A stretch of DNA of 64,000 nucleotides from positions 36,046 to 100,045 of the forward strand of contig NZ_NWTI01000028.1 of the NCBI RefSeq assembly GCF_002531575.1, read 5' to 3'. The first letter of the stretch is position 1, and the number at the start of each line of letters is the position of its first letter. The DNA comes from Bradyrhizobium sp. Y36. Lineage in GTDB: Bacteria > Pseudomonadota > Alphaproteobacteria > Rhizobiales > Xanthobacteraceae. Below are positions 26,904 to 35,776 of this stretch, piece after piece. A program made the translations under genes and the position numbers. The notes under the pieces are model-generated. The model saw only the letters and a program-made list of their open reading frames with translations, searched no databases and had not been told where the DNA came from.

Positions 26904-27524
26904 ATGCTCAAGCTCTACTACGCAACCGGCACCTGCGCGCTCGCCACCTACATCACCCTGGAGGAGGCCGGCGCCGACTACACGGCGGAACGGCTGAGCT
27001 TCAAGGACAACCAGCAGAACAGCCCGGATTATCTCAAGATCAACCCGAAGGGCCGCGTGCCGGCCCTGGTGACCGATCGCGGCATCCTGACCGAGACGCC
27101 GGCGATGCTGGCTTACGTTGCCCAGACCTTCCCCAAGGCGAAGCTCGCGCCGCTCGACGATCCCTTCGACTTCGCCCAGGTGCAGTCGTTCAACTCATAT
27201 CTGTGCTCGACCGTGCACATCAACCATGCCCACAAGATGCGCGGTGCGCGCTGGGCGACGCAGGAGAGCTCGTTCGCCGACATGAAGGCGAAGGTCCCGC
27301 AGACCATGGCCGCCTGCTTCGCGCTGATGGAGCAGAAGATGTTCAGGGGACCCTGGGTGATGGGCGATCAGTACACGATCTGCGATCCCTATCTCTACAC
27401 GCTCTCGACCTGGCTCGAAGGCGACAGTGTCGACATCAACGCGACGCCGAAGATCGCCGATCATTTCAAGCGCATGTCGGACCGTCCCGCCGTCGCGAAG
27501 GTGATGGCCGCGCAGAAGGCGTGA
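26904..27524 (+). CDS. Glutathione S-transferase family protein
   Basis: A 206-residue GST. The N-terminal thioredoxin-like half begins MLKLYYATGTCALATYITLEEAG (Ser/Thr/Cys region typical of beta-class GSTs) and has INPKGRVPAL with the cis-proline and ETPAMLAYV for glutathione binding. The C-terminal helical half contains GDQYTICDPYLYTL. I use the ATG at 26904 because GAGG lies 6 nt upstream and the family N-terminus begins there; an ATG at 26892 is also in frame. It is divergent from the flavin monooxygenase, so a joint detoxification role is possible. Confidence 0.88.
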   Translation: MLKLYYATGTCALATYITLEEAGADYTAERLSFKDNQQNSPDYLKINPKGRVPALVTDRGILTETPAMLAYVAQTFPKAKLAPLDDPFDFAQVQSFNSYLCSTVHINHAHKMRGARWATQESSFADMKAKVPQTMAACFALMEQKMFRGPWVMGDQYTICDPYLYTLSTWLEGDSVDINATPKIADHFKRMSDRPAVAKVMAAQKA

Positions 27525-27530
27525 CACCCT

Positions 27531-27585
27531 CGGTGTCGTCCCGGATCGGCGCTCCGCTTCGCTACGCTTGTCCGGGACGACACCG
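27531..27585. repeat. Inverted repeat after GST gene (possible terminator)
   Basis: Perfect 15-bp arms, CGGTGTCGTCCCGGA and TCCGGGACGACACCG, flank a 25-nt middle. It begins 6 nt after the GST stop. The CCCGGA core resembles repeat family D (54138, 63553). No T run follows. Confidence 0.8.
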
Positions 27586-27604
27586 TGTTTGGTGAAGCAG
27601 TCTC

Positions 27605-27693
27605 GTAGGGTGGGCAAAGGCGCGAAGCGCCGTGCCCACGATCTCCCTCGACAACGACGGGATGGTGGGCACGCGTCGCTTTGCCCACCCTAC
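27605..27693. repeat. Intergenic palindromic repeat, family A, copy 2
   Basis: It opens with GTAGGGTGGGCAAAGGCGCG and closes with TTTGCCCACCCTAC; symmetry extends to CTCGTAGGG/CCCTACGAG (27602-27696). Its right end reaches into the LysR gene and supplies that gene's TAG stop. Confidence 0.85.
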
Positions 27694-28613
27694 GAGAGCT
27701 TGTGTCGGGCTTGCTCCAGCTCCCGCCCCGTCTGAAGCATCAGCCGCCGCAGCCAGATCGAGCCGGGGTCCATCTGCGCCCGCGTCGGATGGAACATGAA
27801 TTGCTCGTCAATGCCGGGGTCCAGCGGCGGCGTCACCGCGACGAGACCGAGCCGTTTCGAAAGGGCCGCGATCAGCCGTTGCGGCACGAAGGCGACGAGG
27901 TCGGTGCGCGCGGCAACGTGCAGCGCTTCGAGATAGCCCGACACGACCAGCGAAATGTGCCGCTCGATGCCTTTGGCGCGCAGCCAGGTGTCGATCAGGT
28001 CCTCGGGCTGGCCGCGGATGATCACGCCGACATGGCGCGCCGCCAGGAACGTCTCGCGACGCTTCAGCTTCGTCGACTGCGGATGGCCGCGCCGCACCGC
28101 CAGGGCGTCGCGGTCGGTGTAGAGCAATTGGCGGTGGAAGCCCTTGAAGGCATTGCCGATCGAGATCACGAGATCGATGGTGCGGGCGAACTCGGCGTGG
28201 AAGATCGCAGGCCCTCGCCACGGCACGACGTCGATGCGGACGTTGGGCGCAAGGCGCGTCACCTTCTCCATCAGCGGCGGCATCAACAGCTCGACGGCGA
28301 GATCGGGCATCATCAGGCGAAACTGCCGCTCGCTGCGTGCCGCGTCGAACTCATCCGGCACGAACAGCCCGCGCACCTGGTCCAGTGCCTGCGCCAGCGG
28401 CGCGCGCAGGGCCTGGGCCCGCGGCGTCAACTCCATGCGGGCGCCGGTGCGCACCAGCAGCGGCTCGCCGAAGATGTCGCGCAGGCGTTGCAGCGCGTGG
28501 CTGGTCGCGGGCTGTGACAGGCCGATCCGCATGGCCGCGCGGCTGACATTGGCCTCGCGCAACAGCGCATCGAGCGCGGTCAGAAGATTAAGGTCGAGCG
28601 AATTCAAATTCAT
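27690..28613 (-). CDS. LysR-family transcriptional regulator
   Basis: A 307-residue LTTR from the ATG at 28613. The N-terminal winged helix-turn-helix is MNLNSLDLNLLTALDALLREANVSRAAMRIGLSQPATSHALQRLRDIFG, of the NodD/SyrM-like branch. The rest is the periplasmic-binding-like effector domain. An upstream in-frame start at 28631 would lie inside the dyad at 28621-28644, so I do not use it. The divergent SnoaL-like gene (28705) is the obvious target. The stop codon is formed by repeat family A. Confidence 0.9.
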   Translation of the reverse strand: MNLNSLDLNLLTALDALLREANVSRAAMRIGLSQPATSHALQRLRDIFGEPLLVRTGARMELTPRAQALRAPLAQALDQVRGLFVPDEFDAARSERQFRLMMPDLAVELLMPPLMEKVTRLAPNVRIDVVPWRGPAIFHAEFARTIDLVISIGNAFKGFHRQLLYTDRDALAVRRGHPQSTKLKRRETFLAARHVGVIIRGQPEDLIDTWLRAKGIERHISLVVSGYLEALHVAARTDLVAFVPQRLIAALSKRLGLVAVTPPLDPGIDEQFMFHPTRAQMDPGSIWLRRLMLQTGRELEQARHKLS

Positions 28614-28620
28614 GAGGTGA

Positions 28621-28644
28621 ATAGATATCATACCCGCTATCGAT
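28621..28644. promoter_or_regulatory. Candidate LysR operator
   Basis: Inverted repeat ATAGATA-N10-TATCGAT (6 of 7 pairs) between the divergent LysR and SnoaL-like genes. The spacing resembles an LTTR recognition site. Found by eye only. Confidence 0.5.
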
Positions 28645-28704
28645 TTGAAGAATTATCCGGGCGCGGCGATGATCCCTGACGTTCTCACCGAAGGAGATGC
28701 CGCC

Positions 28705-29148
28705 ATGAGCGCCGCCGCCAACAAGAAACTGATGCAGGATATTTTCGCCGCCGCCGCCAATCCCGATCCGGCCGCGCGCGATCGCGCCCTGTTCACCGCA
28801 AGCCTTGCCGAGGACGCCAAATGGGTCGTGACCGGCCAATATTCCTGGTCGCGCACATTTTCGGGCAAGGCGGCGATCCTCAACGACCTGCACGGCTATG
28901 TGCGCAGCCGCCTTCGCGACCGGACGCGCACGCTGGCTCACCGCTTCATCGCCGACGGTGACGTCGTCGTGGTGGAAGCCAAGGGCGACAACGTCACGCC
29001 CGAAGGCGTGCGCTACGACAACGACTACTGCCTGGTGTTTCGTCTCGAGGACGGCAAGATCAAGGAGATCCGCGAGTACTGCGACTCGATCCTGACCGAG
29101 CGGGCGCTGGGCCCGTTTCCGCAAGCAGCGGTGAGGGCTGCGGGCTGA
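28705..29148 (+). CDS. SnoaL/NTF2-like protein
   Basis: A 147-residue protein of the cone-shaped NTF2-like fold. The segments GKAAILNDLHGYVRSRL, THR-like TLAHRFIADGDVVVVEAKGDN and YDNDYCLVFRLEDGKIKEIREYCDS are typical of SnoaL-like ketosteroid-isomerase relatives. The ATG at 28705 follows a good AAGGAGA (28691-28697). It is divergent from the LysR gene, which may regulate it. The family covers isomerases, cyclases and inactive binding proteins, so no reaction is assigned. Confidence 0.85.
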   Translation: MSAAANKKLMQDIFAAAANPDPAARDRALFTASLAEDAKWVVTGQYSWSRTFSGKAAILNDLHGYVRSRLRDRTRTLAHRFIADGDVVVVEAKGDNVTPEGVRYDNDYCLVFRLEDGKIKEIREYCDSILTERALGPFPQAAVRAAG

Positions 29149-29153
29149 CCGGG

Positions 29154-29369
29154 GTGACTACCGTCTCGTCCGTCGACCGCTGCCGTCTCCACCAGTCGAC
29201 GCGGTTGGTGCGGTTCTGGCGGGAACTGGCGAAAATGGTCCGCCTCAGGCGCGGGCGGTCCGTAGCGCGGTATCACCTCGCCGCCATGAGCGAGCGAGAG
29301 CTTCAGGATTGTGGAATGACCCGGGCCGAGATCGAGTACGAACTCTATCGGCCCCGGCGACGCGAATAG
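29154..29369 (+). CDS. DUF1127 small basic protein
   Basis: A 71-residue arginine-rich protein whose C-terminal half (LAAMSERELQDCGMTRAEIEYEL) matches the DUF1127 pattern of a short helix-turn-helix-like unit. Some alphaproteobacterial DUF1127 proteins affect phosphate or RNA metabolism, but no function can be assigned here. The start is a GTG 5 nt after the SnoaL-like stop, so the two are probably co-transcribed; a terminator follows directly. Confidence 0.75.
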   Translation: MTTVSSVDRCRLHQSTRLVRFWRELAKMVRLRRGRSVARYHLAAMSERELQDCGMTRAEIEYELYRPRRRE

Positions 29370-29374
29370 AGAAG

Positions 29375-29399
29375 GGCGGGGCGCGGGCCCCGCCTTTTT
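29375..29399 (+). terminator. Rho-independent terminator
   Basis: Stem GGCGGGG/CCCCGCC with a 6-nt loop, followed by five T. It starts 6 nt after the DUF1127 stop. Confidence 0.92.
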
Positions 29400-29492
29400 C
29401 CCAGCCCCAGCGGGAACCTTTGGGTTCCTCGCGGCGTTTTCTTCGCTTCCGGGGCAATCGCGCCCGCGGCATTGCGCGCGTTTGGGAATTTT

Positions 29493-30077
29493 ATGCTGGC
29501 TGGGGCTTTGGACGTTTCAACGGGAGTAGGCCACAGCCTTACCGGACTTCGCGAACGATTGAGAGACGCCACTTCCGCGGCGCATCGGAAGCTCGATGCC
29601 CAGCTCTCTTCGTTCGATCTCACGGTCTTTTCCGGCTATCGTCGTTTCCTTCAGGCCAGCGCCGGCGCCCTGCTGCCGCTCGAAGCGGCCCTCGTCGAGG
29701 CCGGTGTCGCCAGGATGTTCCCGGACTGGCCCGAGCGGGCGCGCAGTCACGCGATCGCGACGGATCTGGCGCGGCTCGGCCAAGACGCGCAGGCGACCGT
29801 GTCGGTATCGCCGATGACGCCCGGCGGCGTGCTCGGTACGATGTATGTGCTCGAAGGCTCGCGCCTCGGGGCGAAATTTCTGCTCAAGACGATCGCGGAT
29901 GCGACCGATTCGCGTGTCGCCGAAGCGACGGCCTATCTCAGCCATGGCACCGGCAAGCGGCTCTGGCAGAGTTTCCTGTCGAAGCTGCAGAGCGAAGAGC
30001 CCTGCGATGAGGATGAGGTGATCGAGGCGGCGAGGGCGGCCTTCGCCGCGTTCGAGCGGGCGGCGGACCGCGCATGA
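29493..30077 (+). CDS. bphO: Biliverdin-producing heme oxygenase
   Basis: A 194-residue helical protein of the bacterial heme oxygenase family, which opens heme to biliverdin, the phytochrome chromophore. LRERLRDATSAAHRKLDAQL near the N-terminus carries the likely proximal histidine, and GVLGTMYVLEGSRLGAKFL is the distal-helix segment with the glycines over the heme. The start is the ATG at 29493; a TTG upstream is possible. Its stop overlaps the bacteriophytochrome start (ATGA), so chromophore supply and sensor are translationally coupled. Confidence 0.9.
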   Translation: MLAGALDVSTGVGHSLTGLRERLRDATSAAHRKLDAQLSSFDLTVFSGYRRFLQASAGALLPLEAALVEAGVARMFPDWPERARSHAIATDLARLGQDAQATVSVSPMTPGGVLGTMYVLEGSRLGAKFLLKTIADATDSRVAEATAYLSHGTGKRLWQSFLSKLQSEEPCDEDEVIEAARAAFAAFERAADRA

Positions 30078-32620
30078 ACGAGGCGGTCAATCTCACCAAT
30101 TGCGATCGTGAGCCGATCCACGTTCCCGGCAGCGTGCAGCCGTTCGGCTTCCTGCTCACGGTGCTGTCCGATTTCACGATCTGCATGGCGTCCGAGAATG
30201 CCGGAAGCTTCCTCGGGACCGAAGTGGCCGATCTGCTCCAGCAGCCCCTGTCGAGGGTCTTCTCGGAAGCCGCGGTAGAGGCCATCCGCGGCCGCGTCGA
30301 TCATCTGAGCGGTCCTGATGCGACGGAGCGCATGTTCGGCGTCGCGCTGCAGGACGGCAAGCCGGTCTACGATCTCTCGATCCATTTCTCCGGCGTCTAT
30401 CTCGTGATCGAGGCGGAGCCCAGCGTCAACGAGCCCGGTGTCAATTCTGGGGAGCTCGTTCGCCTGATGCTGGAGCGCATCCGCAAGACGCGCGGCATGA
30501 GCGAGCTCGCGCGCGAAGCTGCGCGCCAGCTCAAGGTGCTGACCGGCTTCGACCGCGTCATGGTCTACCAGTTCCACCCGGACGGATCCGGGGAGGTCAT
30601 CGCTGAGACCGCGGAAGCCGGGCTCGAATCCTTCCTCGGCCTGCATTATCCAGCCTCCGACATCCCCCGCCAGGCCCGCATCCTCTATCAGCGCAACTGG
30701 CTTCGCATCATCGCCGACATCAATTCCGTGCCGGCTCCGCTGACGTCCACCCCCACGCACAATGCCGGGCTGCTCGACCTTTCGATGAGCGTGCTGCGCT
30801 CGGTCTCGCCGATTCACATCGAATATCTGCGCAACATGGGCGTCGCCGCCTCGATGTCGGTGTCGATCCTGCGCGACGGCAAGCTGTGGGGGCTGTTCGC
30901 CTGCCATCATTATTCGCCGCGCTACATCTCGTTCGACAAGCGCACGGCCTCCGAGCTGTTCGGGCAGATGTTCTCCTGGATCGTCGAGGGACGCGAGCGC
31001 GAGGGCGACGTCGCCTATGAGGCCCGCGCCCATCAGGTTCAGGAGCGCTTGATCGAGATCGCGGCCTCGCACGACCACAGCCGCCGCGCCATCGTCGACT
31101 TCCTCGGCGACTATCGCAAGATGATCGACTGCGACGGCGTCGCGGTGTGGTCCGACAACAAGATCGCGATCGAGGGAGATACGCCGACCGAGGACGAGGT
31201 AAAGGACCTCGTCGCCTTCATCAACCGGACCTCGCCGGGGCGGATCTTCGCCAGCGCCGAGATCGCCAAGGTCTACGCCGCCGGGCAATCGTTTCGCGAT
31301 CGCGCCGCGGGGTTTCTCGCCATCCCGATCTCGCGGACCCCGCGCGACTGCCTGATCTTCTTCCGGCGCGAGGTCACGCGGTCCGTGAACTGGGCGGGTG
31401 CTCCCGACAAGGTCTACGACGAGGGCCCGAACGGGCCACGGCTGACGCCGCGCAAGAGCTTCGAGCTCTGGCAGGAAACGGTGGCGGGCCAGTCGAAGCC
31501 ATGGTCTGCGGCCGATATCCGCATCGCCGAGAGCCTGCGCGTCACGCTGCTGGAGGTGATCCTGCAATTGTCCGACCTTGCCGCGCGCGAGCGCCGGGGT
31601 GCGCAGGAGCGGCAGGAGCTGATGATCGCCGAGCTCAATCACCGCGTCCGCAACATCCTGAGCCTGGTCCGGGCGCTGGTGGCGCAGAGCAAGGACACCG
31701 CGACGAGCGTGGAGGAGTTTGCCGCTGTTCTCGGCGGTCGAATCCAGGCCCTGGCCCGCGCCCACGACCAGATCACCAATCTGAACTGGGCGCCGGTGGC
31801 GCTGCGGACCCTCGTCGAATCCGAGGCCGGCGCCTATCTCGGGGCGCGTGCCGGCCGGGTGAAGATGGGCGGGCCGGACGTCGCGCTCGATCCCAAGGCG
31901 TTTGCCACGCTGGCCCTCGTCGTCCACGAGATGATGACGAACTCCGCCAAATATGGCGCGCTCGCCGATTCCACCGGCAACGTCGAGGTGGTCTGGCGCC
32001 TCGATCCCTCGTCGAGCCTCGTGATCGAATGGAAGGAAAGCGGCGGTCCGCCGGTGCAGCCACCGACGCGGCGCGGCTTCGGCACCACGATCATCGAGCG
32101 CTCGGTGCCGTTCGATCTCAAGGGCGATGCCGAAATCCGTTTCGATCTTCTGGGCGTGCAGGCGAAGTTCGTCATTCCCGCCAACTTCGTCGAACTTGTG
32201 CCGTCAATAGCAGGAGCCGCCATGCGCATCGAGGAGCAGCAGTCCAATCGTCCCCGGATCTCCGAGACCGCGCTGATCGTCGAGGACAATCTGATCATCG
32301 CCATGGCGGCGGAAGTCATCCTGCTCGATCTCGGCGCCCGCCACGTCGACACCGCAGCCAGCGTCGACCAGGCGCTGCGCTCGATCGAGCGCACGCGGCC
32401 GAGCTTCGCCCTGCTCGATCTCAACCTCGGCAGCGAGAGCAGCATCAAGGTGGCGCAGAAACTGAAGGAAATCGGCGTGCCCTTCATCTTCGCAACCGGC
32501 TATGGCGAGCGCGCGCCGCTTCCTGCGGAGCTGGCCTCGGTGCCGGTGGTGCAGAAGCCCTACACGCTCGAGGTGGTCGAGCATGCGCTCGGCAAAATGC
32601 AGCAGGCCGCCGCCCAGTAA
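30074..32620 (+). CDS. bphP: Bacteriophytochrome HWE-type kinase with C-terminal receiver
   Basis: A red/far-red sensor of 848 residues. The biliverdin-attaching cysteine is Cys10 in NCDREPIHVPGSVQPFG. PAS is about 15-125, GAF about 135-310 with PASDIP at 193-198, and PHY about 320-505 with the tongue motif PRKSF at 459-463. The kinase is of the HWE/HisKA_2 type: phosphoacceptor His523 in ELNHRVRN, N-box Asn623 and WKE at 653-655. A receiver domain follows at about 732-842 with Asp782 and Lys828. It may signal within one chain or to an unlinked partner. Confidence 0.95.
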   Translation: MNEAVNLTNCDREPIHVPGSVQPFGFLLTVLSDFTICMASENAGSFLGTEVADLLQQPLSRVFSEAAVEAIRGRVDHLSGPDATERMFGVALQDGKPVYDLSIHFSGVYLVIEAEPSVNEPGVNSGELVRLMLERIRKTRGMSELAREAARQLKVLTGFDRVMVYQFHPDGSGEVIAETAEAGLESFLGLHYPASDIPRQARILYQRNWLRIIADINSVPAPLTSTPTHNAGLLDLSMSVLRSVSPIHIEYLRNMGVAASMSVSILRDGKLWGLFACHHYSPRYISFDKRTASELFGQMFSWIVEGREREGDVAYEARAHQVQERLIEIAASHDHSRRAIVDFLGDYRKMIDCDGVAVWSDNKIAIEGDTPTEDEVKDLVAFINRTSPGRIFASAEIAKVYAAGQSFRDRAAGFLAIPISRTPRDCLIFFRREVTRSVNWAGAPDKVYDEGPNGPRLTPRKSFELWQETVAGQSKPWSAADIRIAESLRVTLLEVILQLSDLAARERRGAQERQELMIAELNHRVRNILSLVRALVAQSKDTATSVEEFAAVLGGRIQALARAHDQITNLNWAPVALRTLVESEAGAYLGARAGRVKMGGPDVALDPKAFATLALVVHEMMTNSAKYGALADSTGNVEVVWRLDPSSSLVIEWKESGGPPVQPPTRRGFGTTIIERSVPFDLKGDAEIRFDLLGVQAKFVIPANFVELVPSIAGAAMRIEEQQSNRPRISETALIVEDNLIIAMAAEVILLDLGARHVDTAASVDQALRSIERTRPSFALLDLNLGSESSIKVAQKLKEIGVPFIFATGYGERAPLPAELASVPVVQKPYTLEVVEHALGKMQQAAAQ

Positions 32621-32878
32621 GGGCTCGCTGCCACGCTATGCATGCCGCCGCGGATTCTGGCGTGACTTCGCATGGCTGCCGATAAAATCAGCAGGTCTTG
32701 GCGGTTGCGTTGCGCATACGCGCGAAGAATTTGAAGGTTCAATTAACGAGTGTCCCCCATTGTGTCGCGGTGCAGCGTGGGTCGCAAGGATGCGACGCGC
32801 GGCTGCCGGGGTGGCCGGTGACGCTCGCCGGAATCGTTCGGCCGCTCGAAGTGGAATGCATCTGGGTGGACAGTGGGA

Positions 32879-34888
32879 ATGCCGAAGTTTCGTTTGCGGA
32901 TCAGGGGACGCCTGTACGCAGGCTTCATGGCCTTGGTGGCGGTTGGTCTCGTGATGGCGGTGGTCGCCGTCTGGAATTTGCGCTCGGTGCAGGATCAGGT
33001 CGCAAGACAATCTGCATTGTCGGACAGCACGGCCCGGGTTTTGGAGATATCGGCCCATCTTCAGGCGATCCAGCGCGCCAATCTGCGTTACGTCTACGAC
33101 GCCAGCGAGCCCGCGATGAAGGAGGCGCAGGAGCGGGAAACCGCGGCGACCGAGCTGTTGCGGGTCGGCGCGAAGGGGACGCTCTCGGAGGAGCGGCGAT
33201 CGCTTTACAACGGCCTCGTCGACGACATCGCCAAGATGCGACGCCTGCGTGACAACCTCGGTGACGCCGTCAACGAGGCGAGGACGGGCAAGGCGACCTT
33301 GCTGCCGAGCGGCGAGGACCTCGCCGTCAAGATGGGCAAGCTGGCCGACACGGCGCGCGCGGCCGTTGACGAGGACACCGCGGCCCTCGTTGCCGACCTC
33401 GAATCCAGGATCCTCCTCGTGCGGGTCGCGAACTGGCGCTTCCTGGCGCTGCGCGATGCGCAGGGTCCGGCGAATTTCCGGGCCAGCGTCGACAGGGCGG
33501 CACAACGGCTCGCGGCGATCGAGAAAAGCCCGCAGGCGACGGAGTTGCGCTCCACGCTGGGGCCGGTGAAGACCGCGCTCGGCGTCTACAAATCCGCGTT
33601 CGAGACGACCTCGGCCGCGATGCTTCAGGCCGACGAGATCTACCACAAGAACCTCGCCCCCCTCGTCGTCGACAGCATCGGGCGGCTCAAGGCCGCGGAA
33701 GCGACCCTGAAGAAGGATTATCAGGACTCGCGCAGCCAGGCCGAAGCCGTGATCGAAGGCACGACGACCGTTCAGGAGATCGCGGGCGGCCTTGCCGTCC
33801 TGTTCGGCGGCATCGTCGCCTTCATGATCGCCCGCAGCATCGTCGGCCCCCTGGCTTCGATGACGCGTGCGATGGGGCTGCTCGCCGGCGGCAATCTCGC
33901 GGTCGAGATTCCCGGCCGCGGCAAGGCCGACGAGATCGGCGACATGGCCAAGGCGATCCAGGTGTTCAAGGACAACATGATCGACACCGAGCGGATGCGC
34001 GGCGAGCAGTCCGAGCTCGAGGCGCGGCAGGCCGAAAGCCGCAAGAAGGACATGGTCAGGCTGGCCGACCAGTTCGAGCAGGCGGTGGGCGAGATCGTGA
34101 ATACGGTGTCGTCGGCGTCGAATGAGCTCGAAGCCTCCGCCGGCACGCTGACCACGACCGCCTCGCGGGCGCAGAATCTGTCGACGGAGGTCGCCAGCGC
34201 CTCGCAGGAGGCCTCGGCCAACGTCCAGGCGGTGGCCTCGGCGACCGAGGAGCTCTCCTCCTCGGTGTCCGAGATCGCACGCCAGGTGCAGGAATCCGCG
34301 CGCATCGCCGGCGAGGCCGTCGGTCAGGCGAGCCGGACCAACGCGCGCGTCGGCGAGCTCTCCAAGGCCGCGGCACGGATCGGCGACGTGGTCGAACTGA
34401 TCAGCACCATCGCCGGACAGACCAACCTGCTGGCGCTGAACGCCACCATCGAGGCGGCCCGCGCCGGCGATGCCGGCCGCGGTTTTGCCGTGGTCGCCTC
34501 CGAGGTGAAGGCGCTCGCCGAGCAGACGGCGAAGGCGACCGGCGAGATCGGCCAGCAGATCTCCAACATCCAGGCTGCCACCGAGCAATCCGTCGGTGCC
34601 ATCAGGGAAATCAGCGGCACCATCGAGCGGTTGTCCGAGATCTCCTCGACGGTTGCGGCCGCGGTGGAGCAACAGGGCGCGGCGACGCAGGAGATCTCGC
34701 GCAACGTCCAGCAGGCGGCCCACGGCACGCAGAGGGTGTCGTCCAACATCGGCGACGTGCAGCGCGGCGCCTCCGACACCGGGTCGGCTTCATCGCAGGT
34801 GCTGTCCGCGGCACGCTCGCTGTCGGCCGACAGCAACCGCCTGAAGCAGGAGGTCGCCAAGTTCCTGAGCTCGGTCCACGCCGCCTGA
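32879..34888 (+). CDS. Methyl-accepting chemotaxis protein
   Basis: A 669-residue chemoreceptor. The first membrane helix is at about 12-32 and the second near 305-325; between them is a helical periplasmic sensor of about 270 residues (helical-bundle type). HAMP is about 325-385. The signalling domain contains the highly conserved hairpin tip QTNLLALNATIEAARAGDAGRGFAVVASEVKALA. The ATG at 32879 is used; a GTG two codons earlier also fits. No che genes are in the window. The 258-nt gap before it (32621-32878) shows no clear feature. Confidence 0.95.
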   Translation: MPKFRLRIRGRLYAGFMALVAVGLVMAVVAVWNLRSVQDQVARQSALSDSTARVLEISAHLQAIQRANLRYVYDASEPAMKEAQERETAATELLRVGAKGTLSEERRSLYNGLVDDIAKMRRLRDNLGDAVNEARTGKATLLPSGEDLAVKMGKLADTARAAVDEDTAALVADLESRILLVRVANWRFLALRDAQGPANFRASVDRAAQRLAAIEKSPQATELRSTLGPVKTALGVYKSAFETTSAAMLQADEIYHKNLAPLVVDSIGRLKAAEATLKKDYQDSRSQAEAVIEGTTTVQEIAGGLAVLFGGIVAFMIARSIVGPLASMTRAMGLLAGGNLAVEIPGRGKADEIGDMAKAIQVFKDNMIDTERMRGEQSELEARQAESRKKDMVRLADQFEQAVGEIVNTVSSASNELEASAGTLTTTASRAQNLSTEVASASQEASANVQAVASATEELSSSVSEIARQVQESARIAGEAVGQASRTNARVGELSKAAARIGDVVELISTIAGQTNLLALNATIEAARAGDAGRGFAVVASEVKALAEQTAKATGEIGQQISNIQAATEQSVGAIREISGTIERLSEISSTVAAAVEQQGAATQEISRNVQQAAHGTQRVSSNIGDVQRGASDTGSASSQVLSAARSLSADSNRLKQEVAKFLSSVHAA

Positions 34889-34903
34889 GGCGTGAAAAGC
34901 AAA

Positions 34904-34927
34904 GGGCCACGCGTTTGCGCGTGGCCC
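34904..34927. terminator. Perfect hairpin between convergent genes
   Basis: GGGCCACGCG, loop TTTG, CGCGTGGCCC, with 10-bp perfect arms, 15 nt after the chemoreceptor stop. There is no T run, so it may act as a bidirectional terminator or an RNA end barrier. Confidence 0.7.
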
Positions 34928-34945
34928 GACAAGCGGCGTGTGCGC

Positions 34946-35632
34946 TCAGGCGACCTTGGTCGTCATATGCTTGAACATGTTGGCACGCGCCTCGTCGTCC
35001 ATCTCGGCCTTGAAGGTGAACTTGTCCTTCAGCGCGATCGCGCGGGCTGCCGCCGGCCGTGCCGAGATCTCGTCCACCAGCCGCTTCACGTTCGGGTAGC
35101 GCGCGAAGGCGTCGTCGCCGAGCTTGAACGGCAGCATCCGCGCCCAGCCCCACAGCGCCATGTCGACGATGGAATAGCTGTCGCCGACCATGTAGCGGCG
35201 GCCGTTGAGGTGTGCGTCGAGAATCCCGTAGTGGCGATCGGTCTCGTACTGATAGCGGTTATGGGCGTAGTCGTGGTTCTGGTCCTTCGGCGCGAAATGC
35301 TTGAAGTGCACGGCCTGGCCCGAATACGGCCCGACGCCGGTCGCGATGAACATCAGCCATGACAGCGTCTCGCCGCGCACGCTGGCGGCAGGCAGGAACT
35401 TGCCGGTCTTCTCGGCGAGATACAGCAGGATCGCATTCGAGTCGAACACGATGGTCCCGTTGTCGTCGATCGCCGGCACCTTGCCGTTCGGATTGACCTT
35501 CAGATAGTCGGGCGTGAACTGCTCGCCCTTGCGGGTGTCGATCTTCACCGGCTCGAAAGCAAGGCCGGCCTCTTCCAGGTAGAGCGCGACCTTGGTCGGG
35601 TTCGGCGAGCCGTTGAAATAGAATTTGAGCAT
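34946..35632 (-). CDS. Glutathione S-transferase family protein
   Basis: A 228-residue GST of the Nu/YghU-like or Ure2p-like branch. MLKFYFNGSPNPTKVALYLEEAGL opens the thioredoxin half, with VNPNGKVPAIDDNGTIVFDSNAILLYLAEKTGKFLP giving the cis-Pro and the glutathione-binding ES/DS pair. The C-terminal half has MVGDSYSIVDMALWGWARM. I use the ATG at 35632 with GGGGAG upstream; the frame is open 35 codons further. It differs clearly from the GST at 26904. Substrate unknown. Confidence 0.88.
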   Translation of the reverse strand: MLKFYFNGSPNPTKVALYLEEAGLAFEPVKIDTRKGEQFTPDYLKVNPNGKVPAIDDNGTIVFDSNAILLYLAEKTGKFLPAASVRGETLSWLMFIATGVGPYSGQAVHFKHFAPKDQNHDYAHNRYQYETDRHYGILDAHLNGRRYMVGDSYSIVDMALWGWARMLPFKLGDDAFARYPNVKRLVDEISARPAAARAIALKDKFTFKAEMDDEARANMFKHMTTKVA

Positions 35633-35776
35633 CACACATCTCCCCAGAGTTTCATGCCAATATCTCGTGCCGAGCGCGAACGCAGCATCCTTGCCGCTGG
35701 CGCCCTTCTCTTGCCCGAACCTCGTCGGAGAGGGCAACCGGCGAGTTTGCCGGGCGGTATCTGCGCTGTGCGCAGA

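Noticed and set aside
29933..31927. A 664-codon open frame opposite the bacteriophytochrome
   Set aside because: Shadow of a clear phytochrome with intact PAS, GAF, PHY and kinase motifs.
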